From NCBI GenBank assembly GCA_029233985.1, contig JARGOK010000001.1:743096-807095 (forward strand): 64,000 nt of DNA, in the 5' to 3' direction. The notes below the pieces were generated by a model. The model was not told the origin of the DNA, did no database searches, and saw only the letters and a list, made by a program, of their open reading frames with translations. The first letter of the stretch is position 1. Each line of letters starts with the position of its first letter. This document shows, piece after piece, positions 26,449-35,214 of this stretch. The translations under genes were made by a program, and so were the position numbers. The DNA comes from Candidatus Altimarinota bacterium (GTDB lineage: Bacteria; Patescibacteriota; Gracilibacteria; JAUYGZ01).

Positions 26449-27111
26449 ATGTCGGAAATACTATCAGACTTTGAAGCATTCGATAATGCAATACGCAAAG
26501 GTATTGATGCAGCTGCAAAAAATGAAACAAGAGACTTTATCATTCGTGATTACCTCAGTGAAATATTTTGTGCAGTCAGAAAAAAATGCCATATATACCT
26601 AGAAAAACATGAGAATATAGAGGGGGAGAAAAAGACTCTTGATAAGAATTTTGTCATTATGACGACTCGAAATCTTGTCATCGATAAATTCATGAGAAAA
26701 TGGAAGGTATCAAAAAACACCTCTCTCCTTATTGCCTTAAGAGAGAAAATAGAACAGGATCAGCAAACTTTTCACTCTGAAGAACATTTCTATAGAATAT
26801 TTTCCGAAGCTAAAAAAGTGCTCTCAAAAAAATCAAAGCTGGCATCCAAACAGGTTCACTGTTTACAATTGATTCTTGAAGGCAAGTCATACAAGGAACT
26901 CTCCGAGTATTATCCAAACGTAAAAATTGGAACACTTCGACAATGGGTGAGAAGAGCCCGAATGATGATTTGTGAGCATAACTCAGATATTACAGACTTT
27001 TTTGTAAAAAATGATTCACATTATAGTAACAAGGTTTTCTTATTGAGCGAAAGTGATAAAATCGCTGTTCGCCTCTTGGAAGATCCAGAGTCTTTTAATA
27101 TTGCAGAATAG
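26449..27111 (+). CDS. Sigma-70 family (ECF-like) sigma factor
   Basis: 220 residues from ATG 26449; the longer in-frame starts overlap the -10 box. The N-terminal half contains FVIMTTRNLVIDKFMRKWK, resembling the sigma region 2 pattern (typically TIARNLxIDxxRR). The C-terminal helix-turn-helix, KQVHCLQLILEGKSYKELSEYYPN then IGTLRQWVRRARMMI, is region 4-like. It would steer RNA polymerase to a small gene set. A small membrane protein lies 82 bp downstream and could be its membrane partner, which is inference only. ECF factors usually have an anti-sigma factor, and none is obvious here. Confidence 0.72.
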   Translation: MSEILSDFEAFDNAIRKGIDAAAKNETRDFIIRDYLSEIFCAVRKKCHIYLEKHENIEGEKKTLDKNFVIMTTRNLVIDKFMRKWKVSKNTSLLIALREKIEQDQQTFHSEEHFYRIFSEAKKVLSKKSKLASKQVHCLQLILEGKSYKELSEYYPNVKIGTLRQWVRRARMMICEHNSDITDFFVKNDSHYSNKVFLLSESDKIAVRLLEDPESFNIAE

Positions 27112-27193
27112 GGTACTATCTTTAGATTTGTAAAATTGATGTAACATTTTTCTCTTTACCCCGTATAAAAGGTTGTATCACTAACACCCTGCT

Positions 27194-27388
27194 ATGGACG
27201 AAAGACAATTTTTGCTAGAGTATCGATCAACACGAATCTTTGTGAGCTTTTGCTTTGCAATGATGATGATGGTGATCGGTATTATCTCGGGTTACAACCA
27301 CTCCGATGTGGTTGGTTCATTTGCCGTTCAGGCCTTTGAGAACCCTTCGCAAGTGTTTTCGTCTGCCATCAAAGGAATGGCTCAATAG
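27194..27388 (+). CDS. Small single-span membrane protein
   Basis: 64 residues with one membrane helix (about 13-35, including a Met4 run) flanked by charged ends. It lies between the sigma-like gene and a strong terminator and may share its transcript. No family recognised. Confidence 0.65.
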   Translation: MDERQFLLEYRSTRIFVSFCFAMMMMVIGIISGYNHSDVVGSFAVQAFENPSQVFSSAIKGMAQ

Positions 27389-27415
27389 AACGTGCTGTGA
27401 TGACACCCTCATCTT

Positions 27416-27454
27416 CAGCCCCACCGCGACACGCAAGTGACGTGGGGCTTTTTT
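27416..27454 (+). terminator. Intrinsic terminator
   Basis: Stem AGCCCCAC/GTGGGGCT followed by T6, after the gene ending at 27388. Confidence 0.9.
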
Positions 27455-27800
27455 AGATCCCATGACGGCGTTCGAACCAGTCTGCGTATCGAGACTGAGT
27501 AAAAGTGAAGACGTAAGTGTGATCCTTCCCTTGGGTGTTTTGCACAATAAGTCGACGAACTGTGCAGATAACCTCCTCTGGGATGCCTTTTGGCAGCTCA
27601 TCTACAATGATTTTTGCACAACACGGGTCGATGAACTCCCATTTTAGCTTGTTACATCCTGAGATATTTTTCAGCCCCCTTTGAATATACTTCGGCTTAT
27701 TCTCTGAAAAGCTTTCATGACTTTTCTCAGATACATACGAGGATACTGGTTTAAGTTTTTGCCAAGGAAACATGAGGGAATTATTGTGAAAGGTCGACAT
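27453..27800 (-). CDS. Hypothetical protein, 115 aa
   Basis: It starts at ATG 27800, overlapping the 3' end of proX by 20 bp, which suggests translational coupling. An alternative start is the Met at residue 10. It is soluble, with two Cys (DPCCAK) and a conserved-looking C-terminus (TQSRYADWFERR). No family recognised. Confidence 0.7.
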   Translation of the reverse strand: MSTFHNNSLMFPWQKLKPVSSYVSEKSHESFSENKPKYIQRGLKNISGCNKLKWEFIDPCCAKIIVDELPKGIPEEVICTVRRLIVQNTQGKDHTYVFTFTQSRYADWFERRHGI

Positions 27801-28266
27801 TTTGCCAAGAATGACCAGTTTTGTCGAGCAGTTTAGAGATATCTGCTGTCCCTATGCAGAGAGTGCTGTCATTGACTCCCGGATGAGATTGGAACCATTC
27901 TTCATCCATCAGGTCTTGATCAATAAAAACCCTTATCTGAGCCTGAATATCATTGATGAGGGCGAGGAGACCTACGGAACCTGGCTTCACCTTGAGAAAT
28001 TCATCAAGGCGGTCTGTGGAACCAAATGAGAGGCTTTTTGCACCTATAATAGATGCGAGATCTTTCAGGGGAATTTCCTTGTTTTGAGCCATACAAACCA
28101 AGTACGAGTTCTTCTTTTTATCGCGCAGAAAGAGATTTTTGTTCTTCATCCCTGGCATGGGTGGGCATAGTCTTTCGGCTTCTTCACAAGTGAGCACGGG
28201 AGGATGAGAGAAGGTTTTATATTCCAGATCTAGGTCCTGGAGAAAGGGGATAATAGAATGAGGCAT
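27781..28266 (-). CDS. proX: Prolyl-tRNA editing protein (ProX/YbaK)
   Basis: 161 residues from ATG 28266; the upstream part of the frame lies in the rnpB region and is rejected. The YbaK domain removes wrongly attached amino acids (Ala or Cys) from tRNA-Pro. KNKNLFLRDKKKNSYLV is the characteristic ProX segment. It is divergent from rnpB. Confidence 0.88.
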   Translation of the reverse strand: MPHSIIPFLQDLDLEYKTFSHPPVLTCEEAERLCPPMPGMKNKNLFLRDKKKNSYLVCMAQNKEIPLKDLASIIGAKSLSFGSTDRLDEFLKVKPGSVGLLALINDIQAQIRVFIDQDLMDEEWFQSHPGVNDSTLCIGTADISKLLDKTGHSWQNVDLSQ

Positions 28267-28344
28267 GATGATAAAGGGAGGAAGGATTGATAAGGAGATG
28301 ATAGCGGATGATGGGAAAATGGTGAAATTTGTGCTATTCTGAGC

Positions 28345-28756
28345 GTCCTGTCTGAGAGATCGCTTCTGGCATGCTCTGCGTGCCGGGGGAGGAAAGTCCG
28401 GACTCCACTTGGAATACCTGTCGCTAACGGCGACCGTGCGGTGTGAAAGCACCGCTTAGGACCATTGCCACAGAGACGAGCCCTGCAACTTGTTGTGGGG
28501 CATGTGAAACGCCCTTCAAAGCTTCGGTGAAGAGGGGAGCCTGTCGGTGACGACAGTGGCTCGGTTAAATCTGGTTGGAGCAAGTTGGGACGGGAAGAGA
28601 CGGTTTTGTGTTCATTTGTGAGCTCCAGTGTCCAAGCACTCGTCTCTTGCCCAACGCGTGAGGTGGTCAGCAATGATCATCCCAGATAGATGGTCTCACC
28701 CCGAATGCGTAAGTACTGAGGGGAACAGAATCCGGCTTATGATGATGGGTTCAGGA
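28345..28756 (+). ncRNA. rnpB: RNase P RNA, bacterial type A-like
   Basis: The universal core is present at both ends: GAGGAAAGTCCGGACTCC near 28389 and ACAGAATCCGGCTTAT near 28725. GCCACAGAGACGAGCCC and several paired arms lie between them. The RNA is the catalytic part of RNase P and matures tRNA 5' ends. The outer ends are approximate: TCCTG/CAGGA may form P1. A weak TATTCT -10 lies at 28335. Confidence 0.93.
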
Positions 28757-28778
28757 AAGCACCTTTGGGTGCTTTTTT
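28757..28778 (+). terminator. Terminator of rnpB
   Basis: AAGCACC-TTTG-GGTGCTT followed by further T. Confidence 0.9.
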
Positions 28779-28827
28779 GAAAAATTTGTTCAACTGCGAT
28801 TAATCGGGTCTCTGGAAAGCGAGGTTT

Positions 28828-28847
28828 CGTTACTTTGCGAAATATGG
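28828..28847. repeat. Imperfect GCGAGG...TTCG hairpin copy
   Basis: GCGAGGTTTCGTTACTTTGC closely matches the perfect hairpin at 52214-52233, with changes in the right arm. The surrounding 28779-29046 stretch holds no gene that I can support. Confidence 0.5.
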
Positions 28848-28919
28848 TGCTCCTGCAGCGAGGACTCGAATCCTCTCCTTTGCTTGTGCTGGGTGGTGAG
28901 TACTGCATGGTTTGGCTTT

Positions 28920-28943
28920 AAAACCCCTCACATGACTGGGGTA
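28920..28943 (-). terminator. Probable terminator of the surface-protein cluster
   Basis: Minus strand ACCCC...GGGGT stem (10-nt loop) followed by TTTT; about 100 bp past the stop at 29047. Confidence 0.55.
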
Positions 28944-28969
28944 ATAATTTTCGTTTTGATTTCCTCAAG

Positions 28970-28999
28970 GCCAGGATTCTTTGGTCCCTCAGAATGATA
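28970..28999. repeat. Half copy of the palindromic element
   Basis: GATTCTTTGGTCCCTCAGAA then TGATAA matches the right end of the element at 50294-50434 (GATTCTTTTGTTCCTCAGAA then TGACAG). No left half was seen nearby. Confidence 0.55.
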
Positions 29000-29046
29000 A
29001 ACAGAAAGGATGGATGGCCAAGAGGGGAATATTGAACCAAGAAGAG

Positions 29047-30360
29047 CTACTCCTGAGCCTTGCGGAGGAGCTCGGTGATAAGTTGGGCGAACTCTGCTCG
29101 ATTGATACGCCTTTCAGCTTTTCCCTCAAGAATATCGAGACCCTCGAAGGCTTGGGCTCCGTAAGAAAGATACTTGAAAAACCATGGGTCGCTTGCGCCG
29201 AAACCAGTAAGGAAACGTTCTAGAGATTCAATTTGAGATCTCATAGACTCGAGGGAAACCTTCATAGCCTCAGCTTGATTGATACTATTACCAGGACGAA
29301 ACTCCCCATTTGGGTACCCTTCGACAGCTTTTTGCAGAGATGCGACGTGAACATAAGGAGCAAACCATTCTTTTTGCCGAACATCAGGGTAGGCTGTCTC
29401 AGGCCCATCTCCTGCAGCTTGCCGAGCTCTTGGATATAGTTGATCGAAAGACTGATTGATTTCTTCGTCAGAAGAAAGAGCGAGCATCATGATTTTGACG
29501 TACTCAGCACGGTTCAGGGTTTTTTTAGGCTTGAAGGTGCCATCTGGATATCCGGCAATAATTCCCTCATTTTTGAGAAAACACACATAATCGATCATGT
29601 CATCAGAAATATCTGGGAAACATTTTTCACTAGAGCTTTTGCCCGTTGTTGATATTTCTCCTGGGAAGCCCCTGAAGTATCCACCACCCCCACCTCCGCC
29701 TCCTCCACCGCCTCCACGTGCTGATCCGACTGTTGCACACCCTGAAGAGTCAATGGTACAGCTAGCCGAACAGCTAATTGTTCCCCCAAGTCCTGTAAAT
29801 TGCTGACAGCTTGTCTCCGTAGGGAATTTAATACCATCGCATTGCTCTCCAGGATCTAATACTCCATTGCCACATAGTGGTGCAGCTGACTTGGGAGATC
29901 CCGTAGCTGGAGTAATAACAGTACCTGCGCCAAGTGAGAGTGTTTGTTTAAAAGGGGTGCTAATGCTTCTATTGGCCGCAGACACAAAGAATATTTCAAG
30001 GTCTAAGGACGCACCCGTAGGCCGTGCAAAAGTGAATATTTCTGGTGGCCCTCCTATTCCTTGTGAAAAAAGGACATGATCTATTGAGTTTGAACTGAAT
30101 GTTTTGAATGACCAAGTGTTTGAAAGACTGTGGGCTGGCAATACGCTGTTTAAACCTGTGATGTTGATATCGATGAAAAGGGCAGGACTGAAATTTGTAT
30201 TGCTCATGGAAATAGTACAATCAGAAGCTGTACAGCTGATATTTAGAGGTTGAGCAAACTGAGCTGAAACATGATGAAGCTGCCCCCACATCATGAGTCC
30301 GAGAACAACGGCTGCCAAACTGATTGCACGAGGAGCAAAGCGCATGAAGATCTGATTCAA
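29047..30360 (-). CDS. Secreted SLH-domain surface protein with poly-Gly linker
   Basis: 437 residues. Signal peptide to about residue 34 (cleavage after HVSA). The N-terminal ~130 residues are beta-rich. CGNGVLDPGEQCD near 165 is the Cys-rich motif seen in many surface proteins. A run of about 12 Gly precedes three C-terminal SLH domains (FPDI...GIIAGYPDGTFKPKKTLNRAE; YPDV...VEGYPNGEFRPGNSINQAE; and a third ending INRAEFAQLI). SLH domains attach proteins to wall-bound polymers. It is the last gene of the cluster, 3 bp after its neighbour, so it is co-transcribed. Confidence 0.9.
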   Translation of the reverse strand: MNQIFMRFAPRAISLAAVVLGLMMWGQLHHVSAQFAQPLNISCTASDCTISMSNTNFSPALFIDINITGLNSVLPAHSLSNTWSFKTFSSNSIDHVLFSQGIGGPPEIFTFARPTGASLDLEIFFVSAANRSISTPFKQTLSLGAGTVITPATGSPKSAAPLCGNGVLDPGEQCDGIKFPTETSCQQFTGLGGTISCSASCTIDSSGCATVGSARGGGGGGGGGGGGYFRGFPGEISTTGKSSSEKCFPDISDDMIDYVCFLKNEGIIAGYPDGTFKPKKTLNRAEYVKIMMLALSSDEEINQSFDQLYPRARQAAGDGPETAYPDVRQKEWFAPYVHVASLQKAVEGYPNGEFRPGNSINQAEAMKVSLESMRSQIESLERFLTGFGASDPWFFKYLSYGAQAFEGLDILEGKAERRINRAEFAQLITELLRKAQE

Positions 30361-30363
30361 ATA

Positions 30364-31098
30364 TTATGGTTTCCAGAATTCGAAGAGGTATTGCACGTCG
30401 AGATTGTCGACTCTTCCATCAAAATTGACATCTGGGTGCCCAAGAGGGTAGAAGGTTGTCGGAAGGACGACGTCTTTTATATCTATTGCATACACTGGGG
30501 TAGAAGTCGTTGCTCCAGGTGCGACTGGAGGATCTATAACAACTTGCCCTGTCTTAATGGTGATCTTCACACTGTATGCGTCACCATTTAGGTTTGTAGC
30601 GGCCCGAAGAGGGATTGTGAAGACCGTTTTCTTTTCTCCTGGCTTGAGAAACAGAGGGTTTCCACCGGTTCCACTGTACCCTTTGTAGTAGACGATATTA
30701 TCAATGAGATCAATTCGGTGTCCCTCAACGAGGAACGCATTGTATGTCTGTACGGGAGCGCCTTCTTCTACAGACACTCCTGTCGCAGGATCAGGTAGTA
30801 CAATATCGAAACCAACACCATATACTGAAACACTGTCAGTTGTGCTGGGATTTTGGAGTTCTACTCCAAGCGCTACGAGATCACCTTGAGTCGGTTGTCC
30901 GATGATCACCTGAGCGGCTATTGATTTTGGGACTATTGGACTGTTTCCTGTTCCGCCTTGAGGAGTGACGCCAGTACCCGTTTCACTCAAGAGTACCGAA
31001 GACTGAAGTGTCCCTCCGGTGGTCATAAAGTAGTACCCGCTCCCCAGGATAAGAGCCGAGAAGAAGATGAAAGCGATAGATTTGAGGGGGTTCCTCAT
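30364..31098 (-). CDS. Anchored surface protein with dockerin-like Ca repeat
   Basis: 244 residues. N-terminal anchor (about 8-28), then TGGTLQSSVL, a beta-sandwich region of about 130 residues that could be cohesin-like, and a C-terminal DVNFDGRVDNLDVQYLFEF matching one dockerin-type calcium loop. A full dockerin has two such loops, so binding by this half is uncertain. Tight spacing (9 bp before, 3 bp after) places it in an operon. Cohesin-like is a guess from position and composition only. Confidence 0.78.
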   Translation of the reverse strand: MRNPLKSIAFIFFSALILGSGYYFMTTGGTLQSSVLLSETGTGVTPQGGTGNSPIVPKSIAAQVIIGQPTQGDLVALGVELQNPSTTDSVSVYGVGFDIVLPDPATGVSVEEGAPVQTYNAFLVEGHRIDLIDNIVYYKGYSGTGGNPLFLKPGEKKTVFTIPLRAATNLNGDAYSVKITIKTGQVVIDPPVAPGATTSTPVYAIDIKDVVLPTTFYPLGHPDVNFDGRVDNLDVQYLFEFWKP

Positions 31099-31107
31099 AA
31101 GGAAAAA

Positions 31108-33171
31108 TTAGAGTCCTTTACTAATTGCAAAATCGATGAAGTTTTTGAGGTCTTTATCTGTAAGGCTGTTATCCATTAGATAGTCCAAAAACTCCTGGAA
31201 AAGCTCTTCTCCAAGATTGGAGAACCTGAGACTGACTGGGGGAAGACTTTGGACCACTCCGACATTTACATTTACTCGAGATGAAGCGAATCCCTTTTTG
31301 TTGGGTGAGATTGTAAGTGACTTGAAGCCTGGCGTAGGAAAAGTACAGATGATCCCGTCAGCAGTGATAGGGTTGTTCTCACAGAACACTTGATTTGTTC
31401 CGTCAAAAATTTTTACATCATTTGTATAGAGAACGAGCCCATTCGCTAAGACAGCAATATCTAGCTCTGGACTTCCAGCAGGAGGTCGTATAGGCCCCTG
31501 ACTGTTGCCTGGGTTTGGACCTGGTGCTGCTCCTGTAAGAAAACTACTAAAATCAGGAATAGAGGTCGGATCGTTGGTATTCATTCGAAAACGATCTGAT
31601 TGTCCATTAAGAGAGATTTCTACTTCGTACTCTCCATCGTTCAGATAGAAAATTTCCTCACCAATATCACTGACGACTTTCCAGTAGGATTCCTGTGCAA
31701 TACCACCATCGTATCTTTGGAGGCGAATTTCTAATTCTGGAATACCAGGATTGATAGGGGTAGGTATAATGATTTTATTTGGGAGTTGTTGAGGTGCAAA
31801 GTTTGAAACCGATGTTTGGTACTGAGCTGGAGGACTCCCTGCTAGCAAGAACGAGGACTGTGTGAATCCTTGATCTGGTCCATTTCCATTGAGCACCCCG
31901 AATGCGTAATCAAGGGTTCCATCAAAATTTTCTATGAGCAGCGGCTGAGTTTCCCAGTTTTCACAAAGGTCTGAAACTTCTTCGAGAACTTCATAATTTT
32001 TTGTGATAGGGTTTCTGACCAGCATTGTGAGGTAATATCGACTCCCTGGTTGGTCACATTGAGTTGTAATCTCTACCGAGCTGGTGGCATTCGCAGTGGT
32101 GTTTACTGGAGTGGTAACTCCCACGGCTGGAGATGAAATATACGGCTCTTCACATGCTGTATTCGTTGAAGCATAAAAATTAATGAGGCGCTGAAGATCA
32201 ACTACATCTGGCTCGGTGCTTTGTCCTTTACTGCCTACAAAATTACAGTTTCCAAGTGGATCTCCGTTGAGGTCACGGTTTTGACATGCAGATAGTGGTT
32301 GCACTCCTAAAACAATATCTAAAAGGATATTAATGTCTGCATTTGTATTGTTGATTGGATTCCCATTTGCATCAAGAGCTGTGGAGCTGTTTATTCCGTC
32401 TCCATTAACGTCATAAAAGCTGCAGTAGCTGTTAGGGGGACGCATCACACTCTGTGAAAGTTGTCTTGTGGATGCTGCATTGGAGGCAGGGATAATACTA
32501 TTGATAAATTTTGTGAAATCAGGAGGAGTTTTATCTGCCTCGTCAGAAGTTTTTACAAAAGACTGGGATTTTTGTTGGAAAAATGCAGTAAATCGAAATT
32601 TTGAGTTTCTTGGGAGAAAAATAAAATCAACACCCTTCCCTCCAGCACCTGCGGAGTTCCATTCATAGTAGGCGATTGTGTTGTCGTTGGCATCGAGTTC
32701 TTCTACTACCAAAAATGTTCCAACAGCAGCAGGGTCTGTAGAAACAAGGAGCTCAATATTTTGTTTCAAGTTGTTTGGATCTGCAAGAGATACCTTTACA
32801 GCTCCATTTGTTGGGATATCTGCAACGGATGTTTCTCCGGACACAGTGTCGTAAATGCTTACTTTCTGATTTATTCCTGGTTGTAAAGCCTGCATGATGT
32901 TGTGAGGGAGATTTGAACAGGGGATAGAAGCAGCTGTATCACGAAGAAAATGTCCTGGTCTGGATTTATCTTCTGAGAGGACAACTTTATTATGAATACT
33001 CTTCGTGGTTGGGCAAGGACTTGCTGTAATAATCTGAATCGTGTTTGAACTTGCGATTTGCGCCCCTAAAAAAGGCCCAACGACAGGATTTGAGGCCACT
33101 TGGAAGAAGATTCCCATAAGGGGTAGAACAATCATTCCAAAGACGAAGGTACGAATATGTTTTGAAGGCAT
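31108..33171 (-). CDS. Large surface protein with dockerin-like repeats
   Basis: 687 residues. N-terminal hydrophobic segment then PFLGAQIASS. Two calcium-loop stretches near residues 255-330 (DVNGDGIN...ADINILLDIVLG and DLNGD...EPDVVDLQRLINF) make a dockerin-like pair. The remainder is beta-rich repeats with carboxypeptidase-regulatory-like flavour, with no enzyme motif. It lies 132 bp after the SLH gene upstream and 9 bp before the next gene. It is likely an extracellular structural component. Confidence 0.82.
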   Translation of the reverse strand: MPSKHIRTFVFGMIVLPLMGIFFQVASNPVVGPFLGAQIASSNTIQIITASPCPTTKSIHNKVVLSEDKSRPGHFLRDTAASIPCSNLPHNIMQALQPGINQKVSIYDTVSGETSVADIPTNGAVKVSLADPNNLKQNIELLVSTDPAAVGTFLVVEELDANDNTIAYYEWNSAGAGGKGVDFIFLPRNSKFRFTAFFQQKSQSFVKTSDEADKTPPDFTKFINSIIPASNAASTRQLSQSVMRPPNSYCSFYDVNGDGINSSTALDANGNPINNTNADINILLDIVLGVQPLSACQNRDLNGDPLGNCNFVGSKGQSTEPDVVDLQRLINFYASTNTACEEPYISSPAVGVTTPVNTTANATSSVEITTQCDQPGSRYYLTMLVRNPITKNYEVLEEVSDLCENWETQPLLIENFDGTLDYAFGVLNGNGPDQGFTQSSFLLAGSPPAQYQTSVSNFAPQQLPNKIIIPTPINPGIPELEIRLQRYDGGIAQESYWKVVSDIGEEIFYLNDGEYEVEISLNGQSDRFRMNTNDPTSIPDFSSFLTGAAPGPNPGNSQGPIRPPAGSPELDIAVLANGLVLYTNDVKIFDGTNQVFCENNPITADGIICTFPTPGFKSLTISPNKKGFASSRVNVNVGVVQSLPPVSLRFSNLGEELFQEFLDYLMDNSLTDKDLKNFIDFAISKGL

Positions 33172-33303
33172 AGAAAGTGGTTCACTTGCTTCTCACCTTA
33201 AGGGGTTGATGCTCTTTTTTAGAGTACTTTTGCTTGAGGCATATGAGGTTTTGTTGCCCACTCCTTGTTTTTTGTACATCTTTATAATGAGAACAATGGC
33301 CCC

Positions 33304-35214
33304 TTATTTGAACTTTGTATTTGGGTAAGCTTGATGGAGCCGAAGTAATACGTCGGCTATCCACCCTCTTTGAGCAGGGGATTCAGGAGCTACGTTTCCA
33401 ATGGTTGCTCCGAGATATTGAGCAAGGGTTTGGTATCCTTCGAACCAGTCTCCCTCAGGAAGAGCGTCTAGGTCGTCAAAAACTTGTGTATTAAGCTCTC
33501 CGAAAGATTCAAAGACAAGCTTCATCGCTTCGGCTGCGTTCAAGGTGTCAGCAGGACGATAAAGCGTGTTGTCGATGATGATACCCTGACGGAAAAGGTA
33601 GTAGACATAGGACGCATACCAGTCACCAACAGTCACATCGTTGTAATTGACAAAGGAAGACTGGCTAACGGCAGCGAAAGGAGAGAAGGTCTCGTCAACC
33701 ACCGATTGATCAGCAACAATAAGGCTTGTTATCTTGGCAGCTTCAGCTCTGTTGAGAGAATCAGTTGATCGAATAAGTCCTTCAAAACCACGCATTATTT
33801 GATTTCGACAGGTATACTGGAACGCTTCGTAGTATTCGTCTTGTGTTCCAAGGTCAAGGAAGTCGCAGCTTTGTTCGGCGCTGAATTTGAATGAAACATC
33901 AGTCTCTGGAGTGATGATTTCGAGGGTAATGTCACGTGATGTAGAGTGCTTTAGGGTGTCTACAGCTGTAATGGTGAAGAAGAACTGTCCTGGAGTCTCA
34001 GGAATGAAGCGGTAAAAAGCTTGGTTTTTATTTGGCGTCAGAAAAGTTTCTTCTACTGGTTGTTCACCTGCATGGGCGAAAACGTAAGGTTCAACACCTT
34101 TGCTCGCGGTGAAAAAAGCTTCACAAGGTTCGTTGATAATACAAGTATGCGTGTCCTCAGGGAAAGATGCCTGAATACTGAGACCAACGGGGTTTCCAAA
34201 AGCATCATGGACGGAGAGGTCTAAACTGAACTCAATGATAGAGAGGTCATCTCGGACAAAACCTGTAAAGCGGTAATTCCCCGCAGTGACATTACTTGGC
34301 TCTCCCACGAGGTTTCCCGAAGGTTTGAGACGAACTCCAGAGTCTCCTAAAAGAAAGCTTCCGTCACTGGCAGGGGCTTGAGTGCTGAGTCCAAACTTGT
34401 GAGCTCCTTTTCCATTTTTTGCCTTGAGCTGAAAAAGATACTGCAGCCCTTCTTGAGCAGGAGGAAGAGTGATGAGATTATTAGAAGAAAGCATTCCGGC
34501 TGGGAGATCAAGTGAGAGTGGTGTCACTACTGGTTCTTGATCAGGGATATTGAGAAAAGGGTTTTCTTCTTCTTCCTCTGGCTCTGGTGTTGGTTCTGGT
34601 GTCGGTCCGAGGTTTTTAAGGGCTCCGTTTTCGTCAAATTCAATCTCTTTGAAACTGTCGATAAAGATTGGGAAGTGTTGGGAGGCAGGAAAGCCTGTAT
34701 CAGGTATGCTTGCGAGCCTTATCGAGATGACTTTAATGGAGCCTTCCGAGAGGTTTGAAAAAACGGTTTTCCCAAGTGACTGGCCGAGGACTCCTTTTGG
34801 AAACTTTGCAATGAGTTGGAGTTGCTGAGGGTTGTTTGGGTGAAGTTGATTAAGTATTGGTGAGAAAGGCGGACTCAATTGCCAAGGTGAGAGCGTTGCT
34901 TTTTCTGATTCTATCACGATCGAAAGCATCGTTGCTTCGCTTGCTACTGCACCGGGGAGGGAATCTAGAGAGAGCTCTCCAGGTGTTTCAATGGTAAAGG
35001 AAAAAACTGATGAAGAAAGTCTACTCAGGCTTTGGTTTGAATCGGTTGAAGAGCTGGTAAGAATAGAAGTTTGTAATAAACCTCCCGACCCATAGATTTG
35101 CCATCCTGCAAAAATCAGGAATGCAAGGATCCCAAAAGTAATCGTTTTCCTCATGGAGCTAATAGCCCATGTGGCTTTTTTGAGAGACGCTGGTTTGGTA
35201 ATTCGTCGGCTCAT
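33304..35214 (-). CDS. Anchored surface protein with SLH-like C-terminus
   Basis: 636 residues from ATG 35214, which overlaps the previous stop as ATGA; an internal Met at 35154 just before the membrane segment is an alternative. Membrane segment about 28-45, then GGLLQTSIL. A Pro/Glu linker (PTPEPTPEPEEEEE) follows the first beta domain, then Ig/cadherin-like repeats. Divergent SLH-like repeats end the protein (LNRAEAAKI, LNAAEAMKL). It probably holds its partners near the cell surface. Confidence 0.85.
   Translation of the reverse strand: MSRRITKPASLKKATWAISSMRKTITFGILAFLIFAGWQIYGSGGLLQTSILTSSSTDSNQSLSRLSSSVFSFTIETPGELSLDSLPGAVASEATMLSIVIESEKATLSPWQLSPPFSPILNQLHPNNPQQLQLIAKFPKGVLGQSLGKTVFSNLSEGSIKVISIRLASIPDTGFPASQHFPIFIDSFKEIEFDENGALKNLGPTPEPTPEPEEEEENPFLNIPDQEPVVTPLSLDLPAGMLSSNNLITLPPAQEGLQYLFQLKAKNGKGAHKFGLSTQAPASDGSFLLGDSGVRLKPSGNLVGEPSNVTAGNYRFTGFVRDDLSIIEFSLDLSVHDAFGNPVGLSIQASFPEDTHTCIINEPCEAFFTASKGVEPYVFAHAGEQPVEETFLTPNKNQAFYRFIPETPGQFFFTITAVDTLKHSTSRDITLEIITPETDVSFKFSAEQSCDFLDLGTQDEYYEAFQYTCRNQIMRGFEGLIRSTDSLNRAEAAKITSLIVADQSVVDETFSPFAAVSQSSFVNYNDVTVGDWYASYVYYLFRQGIIIDNTLYRPADTLNAAEAMKLVFESFGELNTQVFDDLDALPEGDWFEGYQTLAQYLGATIGNVAPESPAQRGWIADVLLRLHQAYPNTKFK

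Noticed and set aside
28230-28673. Minus-strand 147-codon frame
   Set aside because: It lies within the RNase P RNA gene, which has clear structural motifs.
28840-28910. Minus-strand tRNA-like end (GGATTCGAGTCC ... GCACCA)
   Set aside because: The T-arm does not sit next to the acceptor strand, the stem next to the loop is wrong (A53-C61), and no matching 5' acceptor lies 70-90 nt upstream.
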